Shown: positions 46,578-59,870, counted from the first letter of the stretch. The stretch: DNA of 64,000 nt from Rehmannia glutinosa (GCA_016081115.2 CM071924.1:87682616-87746615), one strand, 5' to 3'. Program-made: numbers and translations. The notes: generated by a model not told the origin, from the sequence alone.

Positions 46578-46859
46578 GGGATAATTACAAAAACACCCCT
46601 AAGGTTTGAGCTAATTACAAAAAACCCAAAGTTCTTTGAAAATTACAAAAAACTCCTTGAGGTTTGATTCCGTCTTACACTTTTCCCGGTGATTTTCAAA
46701 AGTATTTCAAAAATCCTCCCTGACATTTACAAGAATATTACAGTTATCCCCTAAAATTAAGACAAAAAGAAACCTGAAGGTTTTTTTTTGTAATTTTGAA
46801 ACATGTCTGGATTTTTTTGTAATTAACCCAAACCTCAGGGTTGTTTTTGTGATTATCCC
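46578..46859. mobile_element. Mutator-type MITE, second copy
   Basis: 282 bp with ends GGGATAATTAC / GTGATTATCCC and 9-bp flanks ATGGATTTA and TTGGATTTA (8 of 9). Same family as 9358-9668. Confidence 0.88.
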
Positions 46860-47260
46860 TTGGATTTATTATTACCCTGACAGAGCGTATTTTTTTATTT
46901 CTTTTTGGATATTTAAAATTGAAGTAAAGATTTGATATGGGTTGTGCAAGTTATCCGTAAAATTAAGTTGTGCAATTATCTGTAAATTCTTCAAATGGCA
47001 TTTACATGTGTCCATTTTCTCGGAAACTATCAATATGTGGCTATGCTCTCTTTCATCCAAGAAAGCTTATTTCCTTGTCAATGCAATGAATCAGAAAAAA
47101 ATTGGTCAACTTGAGAGAGAATAAATGTGCCACAAGTGCTATATTTCAGTCCCAGCGCATGAGTACATAACCTAAATATGGCTTAGTAAATAATACAACT
47201 CCTTCAAAAACTGAATATCTCTGCCACATATTTTAAACCCATCAAAGAAAATAACATAAA

Positions 47261-47712
47261 TTAGATATCACTCGACCATACAAGGCTGTTCCCATGGACT
47301 ACAACTTTGTGAAAATTAGTAAAATTAGGTAAGTCAATCAAGTCAATTTCCTGTGTAAGAAGATGATAGAAAATCATGGAAGTCCGATCTGGACCGGAAA
47401 CCACGAAGGTCAACACCTCTGGGTACTTCAACCAACCAGACGGTCTGAGAGTATCGCTGTGTTCAAAGCCAAGCTGTTCCATTCTGCATTTTTGAGCTTC
47501 CAAAGAAATGTTAGGCAACTTTCTCCATTCTCCAGTTTCCTGCTTCATCTCCCAAAATTGCCACAAATATTGTCCACAGCTAATCAATAAAGTTAGATAC
47601 TTGCCCCTAGACACGTAACACATTTGTACTCTTGTATAAACTTGAGGGACGGGGCGGGAGTCCTGTAATAGTTTCCGTCTCTACATTCAAATTCAAAACA
47701 CCGCCACCCATA
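47261..47712 (-). pseudogene. F-box gene copy B, 3' part only
   Basis: Encodes the last third of the F-box protein (ISCGQYLWQFWEMKQETGEW ... SLVWSSDI) and is nearly identical to copies A and C. Near 47650 small deletions shift the frame (GACGGGGCGGGAGTCCTG against GACGGGGGCGGGAGTCTCTG in the others). At about 47713 it is joined abruptly to SUVR exon sequence. No F-box domain is left. Confidence 0.9.
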
Positions 47713-50350
47713 GTATATAGGGATTCATGGAAATAGCTTCTTTAAGAAGTTCCTCCTTAACAAGGCCATCTGTGGTGTATGCAAACTCACCTCCAGTTTC
47801 ACGTCCACACGCACAAGGCACAGATAACGACAGACAATCACCAAAACAAGTGGCACAGCAATTTTTATCTCCAATACGAGCCAGAGAAAAATTCACGTAT
47901 GCATTTTGGAATGCTGCATTTTGGGGTATGTAGTAGAAAGAAGGGGGACATTCATCATTGACCTCATTCACCAGTGTAATTACAACTTTTTCTTGTCCCT
48001 TGGCAATATCAATAACAGGAGTAAGTGACCTGATATTTTCAGGAGTCACCTCGAGCTGCTGAACAACCTCCAAACTTTGACTATTTGTTTCTTCATCAAA
48101 ATTCTCTTGATTTTCACTATGTCACAATCTGATCTCCAGCATCCATCTCATTCGGCTGCTGCGCATCATTTGTCACTGCACGGTGGAGGAAGTAGCGGTG
48201 TTTTGGCCTTGGCACGAGATCGAGTATATACCGATCCATTTAAAGAAGATTTACTTGCTGTATGAATGGTCGGCGTCACATCTATAGCGTTTGGTGACTG
48301 GCTATTGGAATCAGTTCCTAAATTCAGAAAGCACTGACATATTTCCTTCGTAAGATCCATCATTGAAATGTCTTGGTCCGAAGTTCTGGGTGATTTGAGA
48401 TATTTATCGTCAACTGCTTTTAGAACTGCCTCAACACTAGGCATACGGAAGTCGGGCCTTCTAGAAGCCAAGTCACAGCTCAAATAGATTTTCACCTCTC
48501 CAAAAGGCGAGGAAGCAATCTCTTGGTTAGAAGAGCATTCAGCTGAGATCATTGCCAGACCACCGTTGTTTCTTGATTCATCTAGAGCGGCAGTACCATT
48601 AGCTGTTTCTTTTTCACTCACAGATTGTAATGCTAAGGATTCAGGTGCACAATTTTCTTTAACCATACCACGCCTACTCGGTGACTCTCCTCCATTTGAT
48701 GTACCTGTAATTTTGAACTAACGTTCATTTGGGCAAGGTCAGATGACCTAAATGCAGAAAGGAGCTCACAAGCAACAGGATTCGGAAATCAATCGAACCA
48801 CTTTGGATCTTCCAAATCATTCCCGCAGGAGATCCGGACCCATTTTTTTCTGATCCTTCGGGAAAAAGATTCATTCTCTTCATAAAAAATAGGAGGTAGA
48901 ACCAATAAAGATTTCTTTTTCGATTCATCCCTGGCCTCATTCAAGAAGGATTGTGAGAATGAGTATTGCAATACAAAATTTTAACTAAACAAACTCAAGT
49001 AAGATGCAATGTAGTAAATAATTGATCAATGGCATGAATTAAGAGTAACACAGTACACAAACCCCAACATTCAACTAATAAAAATTAAAAATAAATTATG
49101 CAACTCGCACATTATAATCAACATACTTTCCTTAATAACTAATTTGTATTTCCACTTCATTGAGATCAGAAATAATTAATGATTCATCATGAATCAAGAA
49201 TAAATAGTGATTAACAGACGCATCAATCCATAGACTTCAGACATAAAATAAAAAAAAAACGGAACTTCTGGGGGAAAAGATGAGATTTCAGCATTCCAAG
49301 GTGTTGTGTGAGAGGGACCAACTACATAAATAAATTGTTAAATAAATACACCAATGTATAAATACTTAAATATCAGATAAGACAATTGATGACATTTGAA
49401 TCGAAGAACATATAAGTAGACATCCTAACAGTGGTGCAACCAGAAAGAGAAAAGGGACGGCATACCTGGACGAATGATCGCACCAGGAACCTCCAAACGC
49501 GGCATGTCATCAGTGAGAGGCTCATCTTTAGGCACAATTAAAGCACGACTCGCAGTATTTTCCTTTTCTGGTGACAAAGGGATGCCAGGCTCAATCTTAG
49601 GCTCTTTAAGACTCACAGGATGGGATGAACTCTCAGGAGCTGGCCTCTTCTTCCAGGATGTGATTGGAGGAGAGACAACTCCGGTCCCTCTGTCTCTGAG
49701 CCTCATTGGATGAGGTTGTGATTTGGGAGAAATAGGTTGCTTCCCTTTATTTTTACCAACTGATTGACACGTGGCATCCTGTGGCTTAATCGTTATGTTT
49801 TCTGATTTGGGTTGAGGTGACTCCACTATGCCTAGTGACCCATTTATCTTTGGAAGATGTGTTTCAGGCATTTCATTCGGTTCTTCTTTAGGCATGACAA
49901 GTGGAGTTTTGGGCAAGCCACTATTAGTCGTATTTGAGGAAGTTTGACCATCTCGGTGTCTAAGTCGCAACCTTTTTAGTGGCTGCTCAGGCTCTTCAGC
50001 TACAGCCTACAAGAATTTAAAAAATAATAAGAATGAACAACCAAAGCAGAGATATCAACTAGACAAAATAACTCAAATATGACAAATAAAAAGAGGGGGA
50101 GAAGGAAGCAGAAAAGATTGGAAACAAAAGAGAGGCAATCCATGTGTTCAGCCTGCACCACTTACTTCATTTTCATCTCTATAGCATCAGCAAGGGCTCT
50201 ATAATTTTCCTCTTCATTAAGCGCCCAGTTTTTATCATACAATTTCAGCAAGCTCTTCAACACTGGCTTCACCTTATCTTCGGAGATCCCTATAGCCTTC
50301 TTAGCACGAAAGGCACTCGCAACTCTCGTTTTTGTTTCCTTGTTGCTCAT
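47713..50350 (-). pseudogene. SUVR-type methyltransferase copy B, N-terminal half
   Basis: Minus strand. Exon 1 (50350-50166) starts MSNKETKTRVASAFRAKKAI and holds a full WIYLD domain (ALNEEENYRALADAIE). Exon 2 (50006-49466) is a proline/lysine-rich linker. Exon 3 (48704-47713) includes EVKIYLSCDLASRRPDFRMP and VNDECPPSFYYIPQN, then the first pre-SET cysteines (CCATCFGDCLSLSVPCACGR). It shifts frame near 48170 and has a stop near 48121. At 47713 the gene is cut and fused to F-box B, so most of pre-SET and all of SET are missing. Exons 1 and 2 look intact. The family silences repeats through H3K9-linked methylation pathways. Confidence 0.88.
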
Positions 50351-51050
50351 CTCTGTAGATTTTATGTTACAGAATCTGAAACTTCCAACAAACCTATAAT
50401 TCTTAAACATTTTCAGCAAGTAGAATAGAGGTAACAATAAAAAGTACTTCTGCTGAACTTGTTAAAAGTAAAAGAATCATTGATTGGCCTAGTATCATGT
50501 ACAGCACAATCAAATGATCACAAGCATATATATCAAATAATCATCTCTACTTCAAGAAGGATGATAAAGCTAATCTATCCGCATTGTAATAAGCTTGATA
50601 AATATACTCAGTTTGAGGTTAAACCCTATGCTCTCGGAAACTATCAATATGTGGCTCTGCTCTCTTTCATCCAAGAAAGATTATTTCCTTGTCAATCCAA
50701 TGAATCAGAAAAAAATTGGTCAACTTGAGAGAGAATAAATGTGCCAGAAGTGCTATATTTCAGTCGCAGCACATGAGTGCAAAACCTGGCATCTTGAAAC
50801 GTCAAATATCCGTTGCTTCATAATTGGTGAAATACAATGTGGCCATGAGTGTAGTATAAAAACAAAAAACAAAAAAAATCAGTCCACAGTGTGTTTCTTA
50901 AAATAGAAACTAAAATGTAATTAACAAATGAAGTAGTCCTTTATTATTGAAAAGAATAACGGCTTAGTAAATAATACAACTCCTTCAAAAACTGAATATC
51001 TCTGCCACATATTTTAAACCCATCAAAGAAAGTAACAAAAATAACATAAA
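50351..51050. other. Spacer between SUVR B and F-box C
   Basis: Homologous to 10778-11100 plus 22838-23236 with the Copia element absent. It shows that F-box and SUVR were adjacent, same-strand genes before duplication. Confidence 0.8.
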
Positions 51051-52513
51051 TTAGATATCGCTCGACCATACGAGGCTGCTCCTATGGACAACACCTTTGT
51101 GAAAATTAGTAAAACTAGGTAAGTCAATCAAGTCAATTTCCTGTGTATGAAGATGATAGAAAATCATGGAAGTCCGGTCTCGACCGGAAACCACGAAGGT
51201 CAACACCTCTGGGTACTTCAACCAACCAGACGGTCTGAGAGCATCGCTGTGTTCAAAGCCAAGCTGTTCCATTCTGCACTTTTGAGCTTCCAAAGAAATG
51301 TTAGGCAACTTTCTCCATTCTCCAGTTTTCGGCTTCATCTCCCAAAACTGCCACAAATATTGTCCACAGCTAATCAATAAAGTTAGATACTTGCCCGTAG
51401 ACACGTAACACATCTGTACTCTTGTATAAACTTGAGGGACGGGGGCGGGAGTCTCTGTAATAGTTTCCGTCTCTACATTCAAAGTCAAAACACCGCCACC
51501 TATAGCCCAATGCATAAAACCTTCAGTAATCAAAGGACCTTTGTTAAATACATTTCTAGCTTCGAGAGATAAATGGTCAGTTGGAACATTCCTCCACGAT
51601 TTATCGACTCCAACAGTTAATATAGCACACCGTTGACCCTTTAGCACCCCATCAGGATCATGTGTTACAACCACTTTGTACTGCATCGAAGCCATAGCAT
51701 AAGCTATACCACATAACTCCTTGAATAATATGTGACTAGTAAACAAAGGGATAACAAAGATTTGCTTCACACGGGATTTGTGATATAAATGGCTTTGTGG
51801 TTATGGCGATCAACCAGCACAATCAAACCATTACAAGTAGCCCAAAATGGGATATTGAATTTGCAACTATATCTAGACATCTCAATTCGACCTTGTCTCA
51901 GAGCCAGAAAGACCGCATTTTCATAGAAGCCCTGGAAGAGAAGCCCATAAGTAGTACGCTGGAGGTGTTCATATACGAAGTGATGGGTATGGATAATACG
52001 GTACCACTTCCAGCAAACAAGCCTTGCCTGGTCATATATATCTTGAGTAGGGAGATGTAAAAGAATTTTGAACAGCAGATCATCGGGAAGAGAATCGATA
52101 CTTTTAACCTCTTCCCTTTACACGTCCTGAGATAATAAGCGCTTGTGGAATCGCTCCCAACCATCTGCACATTAAAGAAAGTTTTGTTTTTTTATCTAAA
52201 TTCTATGCTTCAAAAGTCTTTATGCTTAACTATTTCTATAATTTTGAACGACTTACATTACAATAAACTCCATTCAATTCTTATTTGCCCGTTCAAATCA
52301 TAAGCACATAAGTATGCGTTTTTCGCATAAAAGGAGACAAATTTCTGGTAAATTTGAAAAGAGAAATTGAAAAAACAAACCCTCGAGTCTTTATCAAGGC
52401 AAAAAGAAGCTTACTTCTGAGATTCCATTTTCTGCATCGCCGGCCACTAGCGAGCGGTGGCGACGGGGAGGCGCCGGCGGCTGGCGGAGGACTGACGGTG
52501 GAACATTATCCAT
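51051..52513 (-). pseudogene. F-box gene copy C, with native first exon
   Basis: Exon 1 (52513-52415) encodes MDNVPPSVLRQPPAPPRRHR plus 13 residues, 33 codons in all, with donor GTAAGC. Exon 2 (52164-51051) follows a GCAG acceptor in phase (MVGSDSTSAYYLRTCKGKR). The F-box is then broken by a one-base loss near 52103 (reading VSILFPMICC instead of SIDSLPDDLL). A second small deletion near 51772 restores the frame only in part. From 51770 on the frame is open to the normal end. This copy shows the original gene structure that copy A has lost. Confidence 0.85.
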
Positions 52514-52811
52514 ATCTATTTATTCAATTTGAAAGATTCGCAAAATATAAGCTTTCGAAATTGGCGCCTACTTCCACTCTGGTCAGTTCGGTTCAAACTC
52601 AACTTTCAACAATCAACAGGTGATTTGGGGGCTAGGGTTTGACAAAGTAACGAGACGAAAGCTTTGGCTGCAAGTGAGGGAGAAGGAGGCCGGCCCTGAC
52701 GGCGGAATGGGCTGAGAACGGAAATCCCCTGCCTTTTTTCTTACACTTAGTACTTTCTTGCTTCTCTGGCTTAGAGTTTGGACGGGCTTTCTTTCGGGGT
52801 AATTTCATAAA

Positions 52812-54124
52812 GGGGTTCGCCATTCACACCTCCAAAACCTATCAATACACCTCCCTTCCTAATACATTCCTACCCATTTTTCTATAAATAATATATTTAC
52901 TTTATACACCCCCAACAATCTCCAATTTAGGCTTCCCCCAATTTAACCCTAATTCTCACACACACACACAACACACACATGTCTGCTCAAGTTTTGCTAC
53001 CTGTATGCATTTTCTTTTTTTTTTTGAAGAGAAAAGAACCACCATGTTTCTATGACATGTTATTGTAATTAATTAAATGATGGTCTATGTTATTCTTGGT
53101 AGAAACTACAAATTCTAGCTTTTGCTTTCGATCGTAATTTTCTCCACTTCTATTTCACGTTCTTAGGCAAAATAATCAATACATATTGATAGTTTATAAA
53201 TATTCGTTTGTTTTTTTATAAATAATATTTATTTAATAATATACACTTCTTTTCCCAATTGCAATTTGATTTGGTATTTGTTGTCTTTTGAAGCATTAAC
53301 CAATTTGATATTCTCTCATCACACATCAACATAAAGTACACGTCACTTAATTTTGCTACTGTATTATATTCATTTTTTTTTAATTGATGGTCAATGTTAT
53401 TTTTGATAGAAACTAAAAATTCTAGCTTTTGAAGAAAAAGGAAAATGAGGGGAGAAGATTTCACGTTCTTAGGCAAAATAATAATGTTTTAAAAAATTGA
53501 TATAAAATCTTATAAATATTTAGAAACTTTGTAAGTTCTAAGGGCATTTTAGTCATTGCATCATTTATTATAATAATATATCACCTTAATAGATTTTCCC
53601 ATCTCCAACCCATGCAATTTGATTTGGTATTTGATGTCTTTTGAAGCATATAAAACTCTATTTCATAGTAAATTTATGTATTTTATCACACTTTTTCATT
53701 TTCTATAACCAAATTATTTATTTATACAATTATTTCATTTAATTATAGTTTATTATTGTTATAATTAACTAAAACTTTTTAATTAATATTACATTAATTA
53801 ATTATATTGCAAAAATAAATATTAAAATTAATGTTAGTCAAAATTTTTCCATTTGTTATTTAGTTTTTATAGTAAATGTTGATTAATTAAAAACCAAGTT
53901 ATATAATTTAATTATATTTAAAGGGAAAATGAATTTAAATTTAAAGTGGGGTGGGGAAGAAGATAATAATGTTTTAAAAAATTGGGGTGTATAAAGAGAT
54001 TTGGTGGGTGTATTTAGAAACTTTGTAAGTTCTAAGGGCATTTTAGTCTTTTTAGTTGTTGGCATTTTTTTAGTTAAAAATTAGGGGTGATATTAATAGA
54101 TTTTGGGGGTTAATAAGCGGCTCC
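52812..54124. mobile_element. TIR element with 9-bp target duplication
   Basis: 1313 bp, flanked by TTTCATAAA at 52803-52811 and 54125-54133 (perfect). Ends are inverted and imperfect: GGGGTTCGCCATTCACACC against the complement GGAGCCGCTTATTAACCCC, continuing as CCAAAACCTATCAATA / CCAAAATCTATTAATA. A 9-bp duplication suggests Mutator-like. It contains AT-rich repeats (GGGCATTTTAGTC twice, near 53541 and 54036) and no coding domain. Confidence 0.85.
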
Positions 54125-54663
54125 TTTCATAAATGACCTTTTTACTAGGTCAAACAACAATTTTGACTTTACTTATAGAAAACATATTTTTATGGTCTTT
54201 TTTATTTAAAAAGTCTAAAATACCCTTATATACATTTTTAAATCACAAAATTGATCTCATTCTTTATTTTAACAAAATTGACTTCAAGCTCTCATTCATT
54301 TCACACAATCAGCTTCTTTAATCTTAGGTGATTCTACAACTTAGAGCATTTCGGCTAATTATTGGAGGTAAGTATCATCTATTAGTTCTACATTGTCATA
54401 TTGGTTGAAATTTTGACATGTTTTGAATATTACTACAATGAATAGCTGAACCCAAGAACCCTGATAAATTTTTCGCGACAAAACGACCCTGGTTGTTTTT
54501 TGGTCGTTTAAACCATTAAACGACTCTGGTTGTTTTTTGGTCGTTTTTGGTCGATAAAAGACTCTAGTTGTTTTTTTGTTGTTTTTTTGGTCTTGAGTTG
54601 TTTTGTAGTGCATATATAGTTTTTTATACAATGTGATTTTTCTCTTACACTTTTTCTTTGAAA

Positions 54664-57021
54664 TGTAGGCATGACTCCACCATTTTGGGTAACTGTATTT
54701 TATTTTGCGAACTTGTCAACGAAGATGACAAATGGGTATGGAAGAAAGAAAATAATGGCAATGTCGGTGTAGAAGGCCTTCCAATCACTGCCGATATGTC
54801 ATATGAAGAGCTATATTCTCAATTTCAAGACCTTTGCAATGTTGATTCTTCATTGAATGATATTGAGATGAGGTTTCTTGCCCCTGCGGGCTGTGATAAA
54901 GTTCTAGTTCATATTGATTGTGATAGACGATTAAAATGGTTTTTAGGTGTCAATACACAAGGTCAACTTTCTCCAATTTATGTAACACTTGTGAGAAAGG
55001 TCCAGTTGAGTTGGCAAATGAGTATGAATCAAACAACAATTACCAACAACCAGTAGGAGACAATGTAGTTGGTTTTGACATGCAACAAGAAGACAATGAT
55101 CATTATTGTGAGGTGGAAGAAAATGATAACGGCCAAGCAATAAACTGGAATGAGTTGCAGATTATTTCATTAAACAATCTAGGTAATGATGTTACACCTG
55201 AGCCGAGTGCACAACGCTATAGAGAAGAAAATGCATTCACAAGTGAGCACCTTTTTTCTTCTTCAGTTAGCAGTACATCGCATGTGATACCTGATGGTGA
55301 TTTACAGCCAGGTCGAGTATTCAATTCCAAAAAAGAACTTCAGGAAGTCATACATTTTCTTGCGTTGAAGCATAATTTTGAATTCAAGGTTAAAAAATCA
55401 AATAAAGAGGTGTACACAGTTGTATGCATCGATGAGAATTGCAAATGGCGTTTGCGGGCAACAAAGTTCAATGAAAGTCACTTTTTTTAGATTCAAAAAT
55501 ATACACATGAACATACTTGCTCTATAAGTATGGCTCGCAATGATCATAGGCAAGCAACAATGCGGATCATAGGGAAACATGTCATGGATAAGTTGAAAGA
55601 TCCCAACACCACGTACAGATCAACAAATCTCATGAATGACATTCATCATGACTTTGGCATACAAATGAGTTATCAAAAGGCAAGGAGGTGTAGAGAAGTT
55701 GCTTTAGAACTTATACGCGGTTCGCCTGAGGATAGTTATACTAGTTTACCCGCATATCTCCACAATTTGGCCCTTGTCAATCCCGATCTTCGTGTACTAT
55801 TTAGATCTTGATGATGATAACCACTTCAAGTACCTTTTTTTATCATTTGGGCCTTGCATTCGTGGATTTCACTCGTCAATGCGACCGGTTCTTATTGTAG
55901 ATGGCACATTCTTGACTGCAAAGTATAGAGGTACGTTGATTGTTGCTACATGTCAGGATGCAAATATGCAGATATATCCTCTTGCTTGGGGCATTGTTGA
56001 TTCCGAGAATGATGTTTCATGGCATTGGTTTTTTTCAAAACTGAAAGAAATAACAGGTGATAGGGAAGATCTTGTTGTTATATCTGACCGTCATAGAAGT
56101 CTCATCAATGCAGTGCGAGATGTTTATCATAATGCCCGTCACGGTCATTGCATCTATCACATAAAAGGAAACTTGAGGACCGTAACTCGAAATGCCAATC
56201 TGATCTCACTTTTTATGAAAGCGTGCAGGCTTATACTAATGAGGAGTTTGGAAATTTCATGGATCAAATCGTAAATCTTGATGAGACACAGTTGGAGGTA
56301 TCTTAATGGTACAGATTTTCAGACATGGGCAAGGTCACATTTTCAGGGGAACCGCTATAATATTATGACCTCAAACAATGCAGAGTCGCTGAATTCATTG
56401 TTCAAAAAGGAATGACAAGGTCCAATACTCCCATTGATTGAGAGTATAGGAAATAAGCTACAAAAATGGTTCTTTGAGAGGGGTCAAAATGCACAAAATT
56501 GCACAAGTCGTTTAACTCCTACAATGGAACTAAAAATGCGCAAACAATATGACATGGCGAAGAGATTTACAGCTCAGCCGATTGATCAGTTGATCTATGC
56601 AAAGGAGGAGGCAGCACTATGAACTATATTGTTAATTTTGCTGAAAACACTTGCACATGTAGAAGTTTCAATTAGATTATTTTCCATGCGAGCACGCGAT
56701 AGCAGCAGCCAAATAAAGACAGTTTTCAGCTTACAACTTATGCTCTCATTACTATACTGTTGACTTTTGGAGAGCCGCATATGCATGTAGTATAATACCA
56801 ACACCTAACAAAATAGAATGGCAAGTTCCTGAAAATATTAAGAATATAAATGTATTGCACCCCTTGTCCGACAACAAGTTGGCCGTCGTAGAACAACAAG
56901 AATTCCTTCAACTGGAGAGTTTGCTAAAAGAATCAAATGCAGTAGATGTGGAGCATCAGACCACAACCGGCTTACCTGTCGATATCAAAGGCCAATGGTT
57001 GAGAGACAATCACAAGATTAG
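54664..57021 (+). pseudogene. mudrA-type MULE transposase, broken
   Basis: N-terminal segment (54664-55010) contains ITADMSYEELYSQFQDLCNV. The MuDR DNA-binding region follows (CIDENCKWRLRATKF and, after a TAG at 55488-55490, IQKYTHEHTC). Next is a region with MSYQKARRCREVALELIRGS. The MULE catalytic domain (about 55806-56190) shows LIVDGTFLTAKYRGTL, VISDRHRSLINAV and HGHCIYHIKGN, that is, the DDE-type core with its C..H motif. SWIM zinc-finger and zinc-knuckle remnants (CTCRSF near 56650, KCSRCGASDHNRLTC near 56937-56980) lie near the end. At least one nonsense codon and several frameshifts are present. An AG just before 54660 suggests an upstream exon. Confidence 0.88.
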
Positions 57022-57119
57022 TTAGTGTTTACACTTGCACATGTGTTTTTACAGACTAGAAGTTTTTTTTGTAAGATTGGATAATTAGTGAGATTGTGTA
57101 AAAAACAAAACGACTTGAA

Positions 57120-58926
57120 TCATTATGTTCATTAGGAACAATCGGGGCTCCCTTGTCAACCATCTCAGTTGGAGCAACATGTGCCCCCTTTTCAACCACC
57201 TTAACTGGAACATCCCGGGCTCTCTCGTCAAACTGCTCATCAGCAACCGTTGGGGCTCCCTTATCGAACTGCTCATCAACAACCGTCGGAGAAGGAGGAT
57301 GATGCATAACCTACAAAGAAAAATACAAATCATAACTCAATGTCACTTAATGAAAAATACACGAATTAAAATGTGCAATTCAAAATTTTAAACATTGTTC
57401 TCTTATATACCTCATCACGCCAAAATGGGCTCGTTGCATCCGTCTCTTCATTTGGCCTCATATGTAAGATGATCTCCATTTTTCGATCTAGTGCATTCAT
57501 TTTTTGCTCCAATACATCTATATTCCCACCTAATCTTCTATCCATTGACAAAATAGCATTTAAAAGACGTTTTAAATTGATAGGACTAGCAGAAGTAGAT
57601 CGATGTTACGTAGAAGGAGGTCTATGCACATCCTACAAGAAAAAAAACACAAATTATAATTTAATTTCATCTATGACATAAATGAATTGAAAAGTACATT
57701 TTAAAAATTTAAAATTTCTTACTTCTTGGATGGATGTTCCTTGTGTATCGCCAAAATCACCATCAGGTGACACCCCTTCTGCCTCATCTGATTGGGTGCC
57801 CTCACTTTCTCAGTCAAAAAAACGCATGCGATCCAATAATTTTTCCTCAGGTGTAAGAGATAATTTTGTGCGAACTGTAAGCTGAAATCACTTAAGAAAT
57901 ATTTTTATCAATAAATATTTAGATATTCAAATTCGTAAAAATAGACAAGTTGTTTAAAAATTAAAATACTCACATTCGGTGAATCCAATATCCGAGAAAT
58001 ACTTTTTGAGTCCAAGTTTAACGTTTGAGTTCCATCGCAACATCCTTGGAATATTTCTGTTAGTCATAGATGTTTGAAATAAACTTGCGATACTTGGAAT
58101 CGTCTCAAATGCCCACACCTTAAAGAAAAAATACATATAAGTAACAAGTTAGTAAAAGATTACTTGGACAACAATTTATAATTACAAAAAAAAAAAATCA
58201 TAGATATAAACTAAAACTTGAGAAAAGATATGACAAGTTCAATAATTTATTTACCTGTAGAGCTAATGGAAACCCCCATAAGGAATATTGACCTGTTGCT
58301 TTAGAAAACTCTCTCCGATACCCATGAACGGTGAATGTGAAACATCTTCTGCCCCACGGATATTTGTTGAATAATTCAAGATTATCAACTATATTTAACA
58401 CATCCATCTCAATAGATGTACCTATTTCCTTGGCTCTCAATATACGCTCATAAATAAGTACTAATCCAAATTTATACTTATCCTCCTCGTCCTCCACCTC
58501 ATTAAATACCGCTTCTAGATCTTCAACTATCACATGCCCAAATTTGTTAAAATATTCATTCGCTTGCCTATTTTTACCGGGCAAATTATTTCTAAACTCC
58601 TCCTCATTACCAGAATTAAGTCATGTAATGAGAATGAAATCCTTATACGAAAAACAAACATCATTTTCCCCATCAAATGAGAACAAAATCTCATCTACCT
58701 CATTATCGGCTAATTTATCATCAAAAGCAATCCTCCGCAACATCAAACTATGTAAGAGTTTCCCAGACATTTGAATTCCATCGTTCAAATAATGAAAGTT
58801 GCCAAAACAAGATTTCAAAAGCATCTCTTTATATTCATCATTCAAATGATCATACATCATCCCAAATTTTGCCAAAATGCTTGAACCAAACTTTAGAGTC
58901 AAACCAATCCTCACGTTTAATAGCAT
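57120..58926 (-). pseudogene. DUF1985-type gene inside the MULE, broken
   Basis: Minus strand. From 58926 to about 58255 one frame reads MYDHLNDEYKEMLLKSCFGN, ... FCYKD-like FSYKDFILIT, then TGA at 58621-58623 where the family has a glycine codon, then LNSGNEEEFRNNLPGKN and LELFNKYPWGRRCFTF: the DUF1985 pattern found next to Ulp1-like proteases in plants. The next exon (58120-57974) gives VWAFETIPSIASLFQTSM and PRMLRWNSNVKLG. A further exon (about 57880-57726) has another TGA (57810-57812). The tail contains repeats of the type DKGAPTVADEQFDE. I see no Ulp1 catalytic His-Asp-Cys block before the gene meets the transposase end. In several plants, MULEs carry such genes. Confidence 0.7.
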
Positions 58927-58989
58927 ATTTTATTCTCAAATTACATAAGAGCATAATTTAGACAAAACTAATAAACTTACAAAAAAATA

Positions 58990-59870
58990 CATTGTGTAAA
59001 AAACAAAACGACTTGAGTCTTTTATAAACGACTACAATTGTTTACAAAACGACTAGAGTTGTTTACAAAACAACTACAATTGTTTAAAAAATGACTAGAG
59101 TTGTTTTTTGTTATAATTTAAACTGTATTAAACAAAAAACGACTTGGGTCGTTTATAAACAACTAGAGTCGTCTATGCCGAAATCTTTACCAAAATCATA
59201 TATTCGCACCCAAATTAATTTAAAAGCTTTTCCCATGGCTATTAGGAGAAAAAATTACATAAGAACAAAATTTAAACATGAACTAATAAACTTACAAAAA
59301 AAAATACATTGTGTTAGAAAAATGACTTCAATCTTTTATAAACGACTCTAGTCGTTTTGAGTCGTTTGTTGGTATTTTAAACTAGTGTATAAACGATCCC
59401 AACTATTTTGTAAACGACCCGAGTCTTGAGTCGATTGAACAAAAAACAACACGAGTTATTTATAAAACGACTCTAAACGACTCGAGTCGTTTATGCGCTT
59501 TTATCAATAAAAGATAGCATCAGTCTTTCCATTGAATCCAATATAAATAATGTCTCGTAATAAAAACTTCCATCATAAGACAAGTCATACTTCGTCACTA
59601 CAAGTCACAACCTGAATCTATCATTAAATATGAAAAATCAGAATAAGTTGAGCAATAAACAAATTGATAAGTTCTTTGTCGGTAGAAATTGAATGTTAAA
59701 ATATAAGACCATGAACAAAAGGAGATTCAAATAGTGGTGAACTACACTTTTTTCTTCCAGATTAACTATTATCAAAACTTGAATGTCCATAAGGCTTCCA
59801 CACAGTTTCAAAACTTAAACGACTCGAGTCGTTTTATAAACGACTCGGGTCGTTTTTGCTCGAATCTTTA
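58990..59870. repeat. Subterminal palindrome array of the MULE
   Basis: Many copies of AAACGACTxGAGTxGTTT. Two perfect 18-bp palindromes AAACGACTCGAGTCGTTT lie at 59475-59492 and 59817-59834. The block also includes roughly 280-bp direct repeats marked by CATGGCTATTAG (59233 and 59917). The mirrored set is at 54470-54600. Confidence 0.8.

Noticed and set aside
49474..49713. Plus-strand frame opposite SUVR B exon 2
   Set aside because: Shadow of the proline-rich exon on the minus strand.
57056..58926. Calling the DUF1985-type gene a Ulp1 SUMO protease
   Set aside because: No catalytic His, Asp and Cys block can be read before the gene ends.
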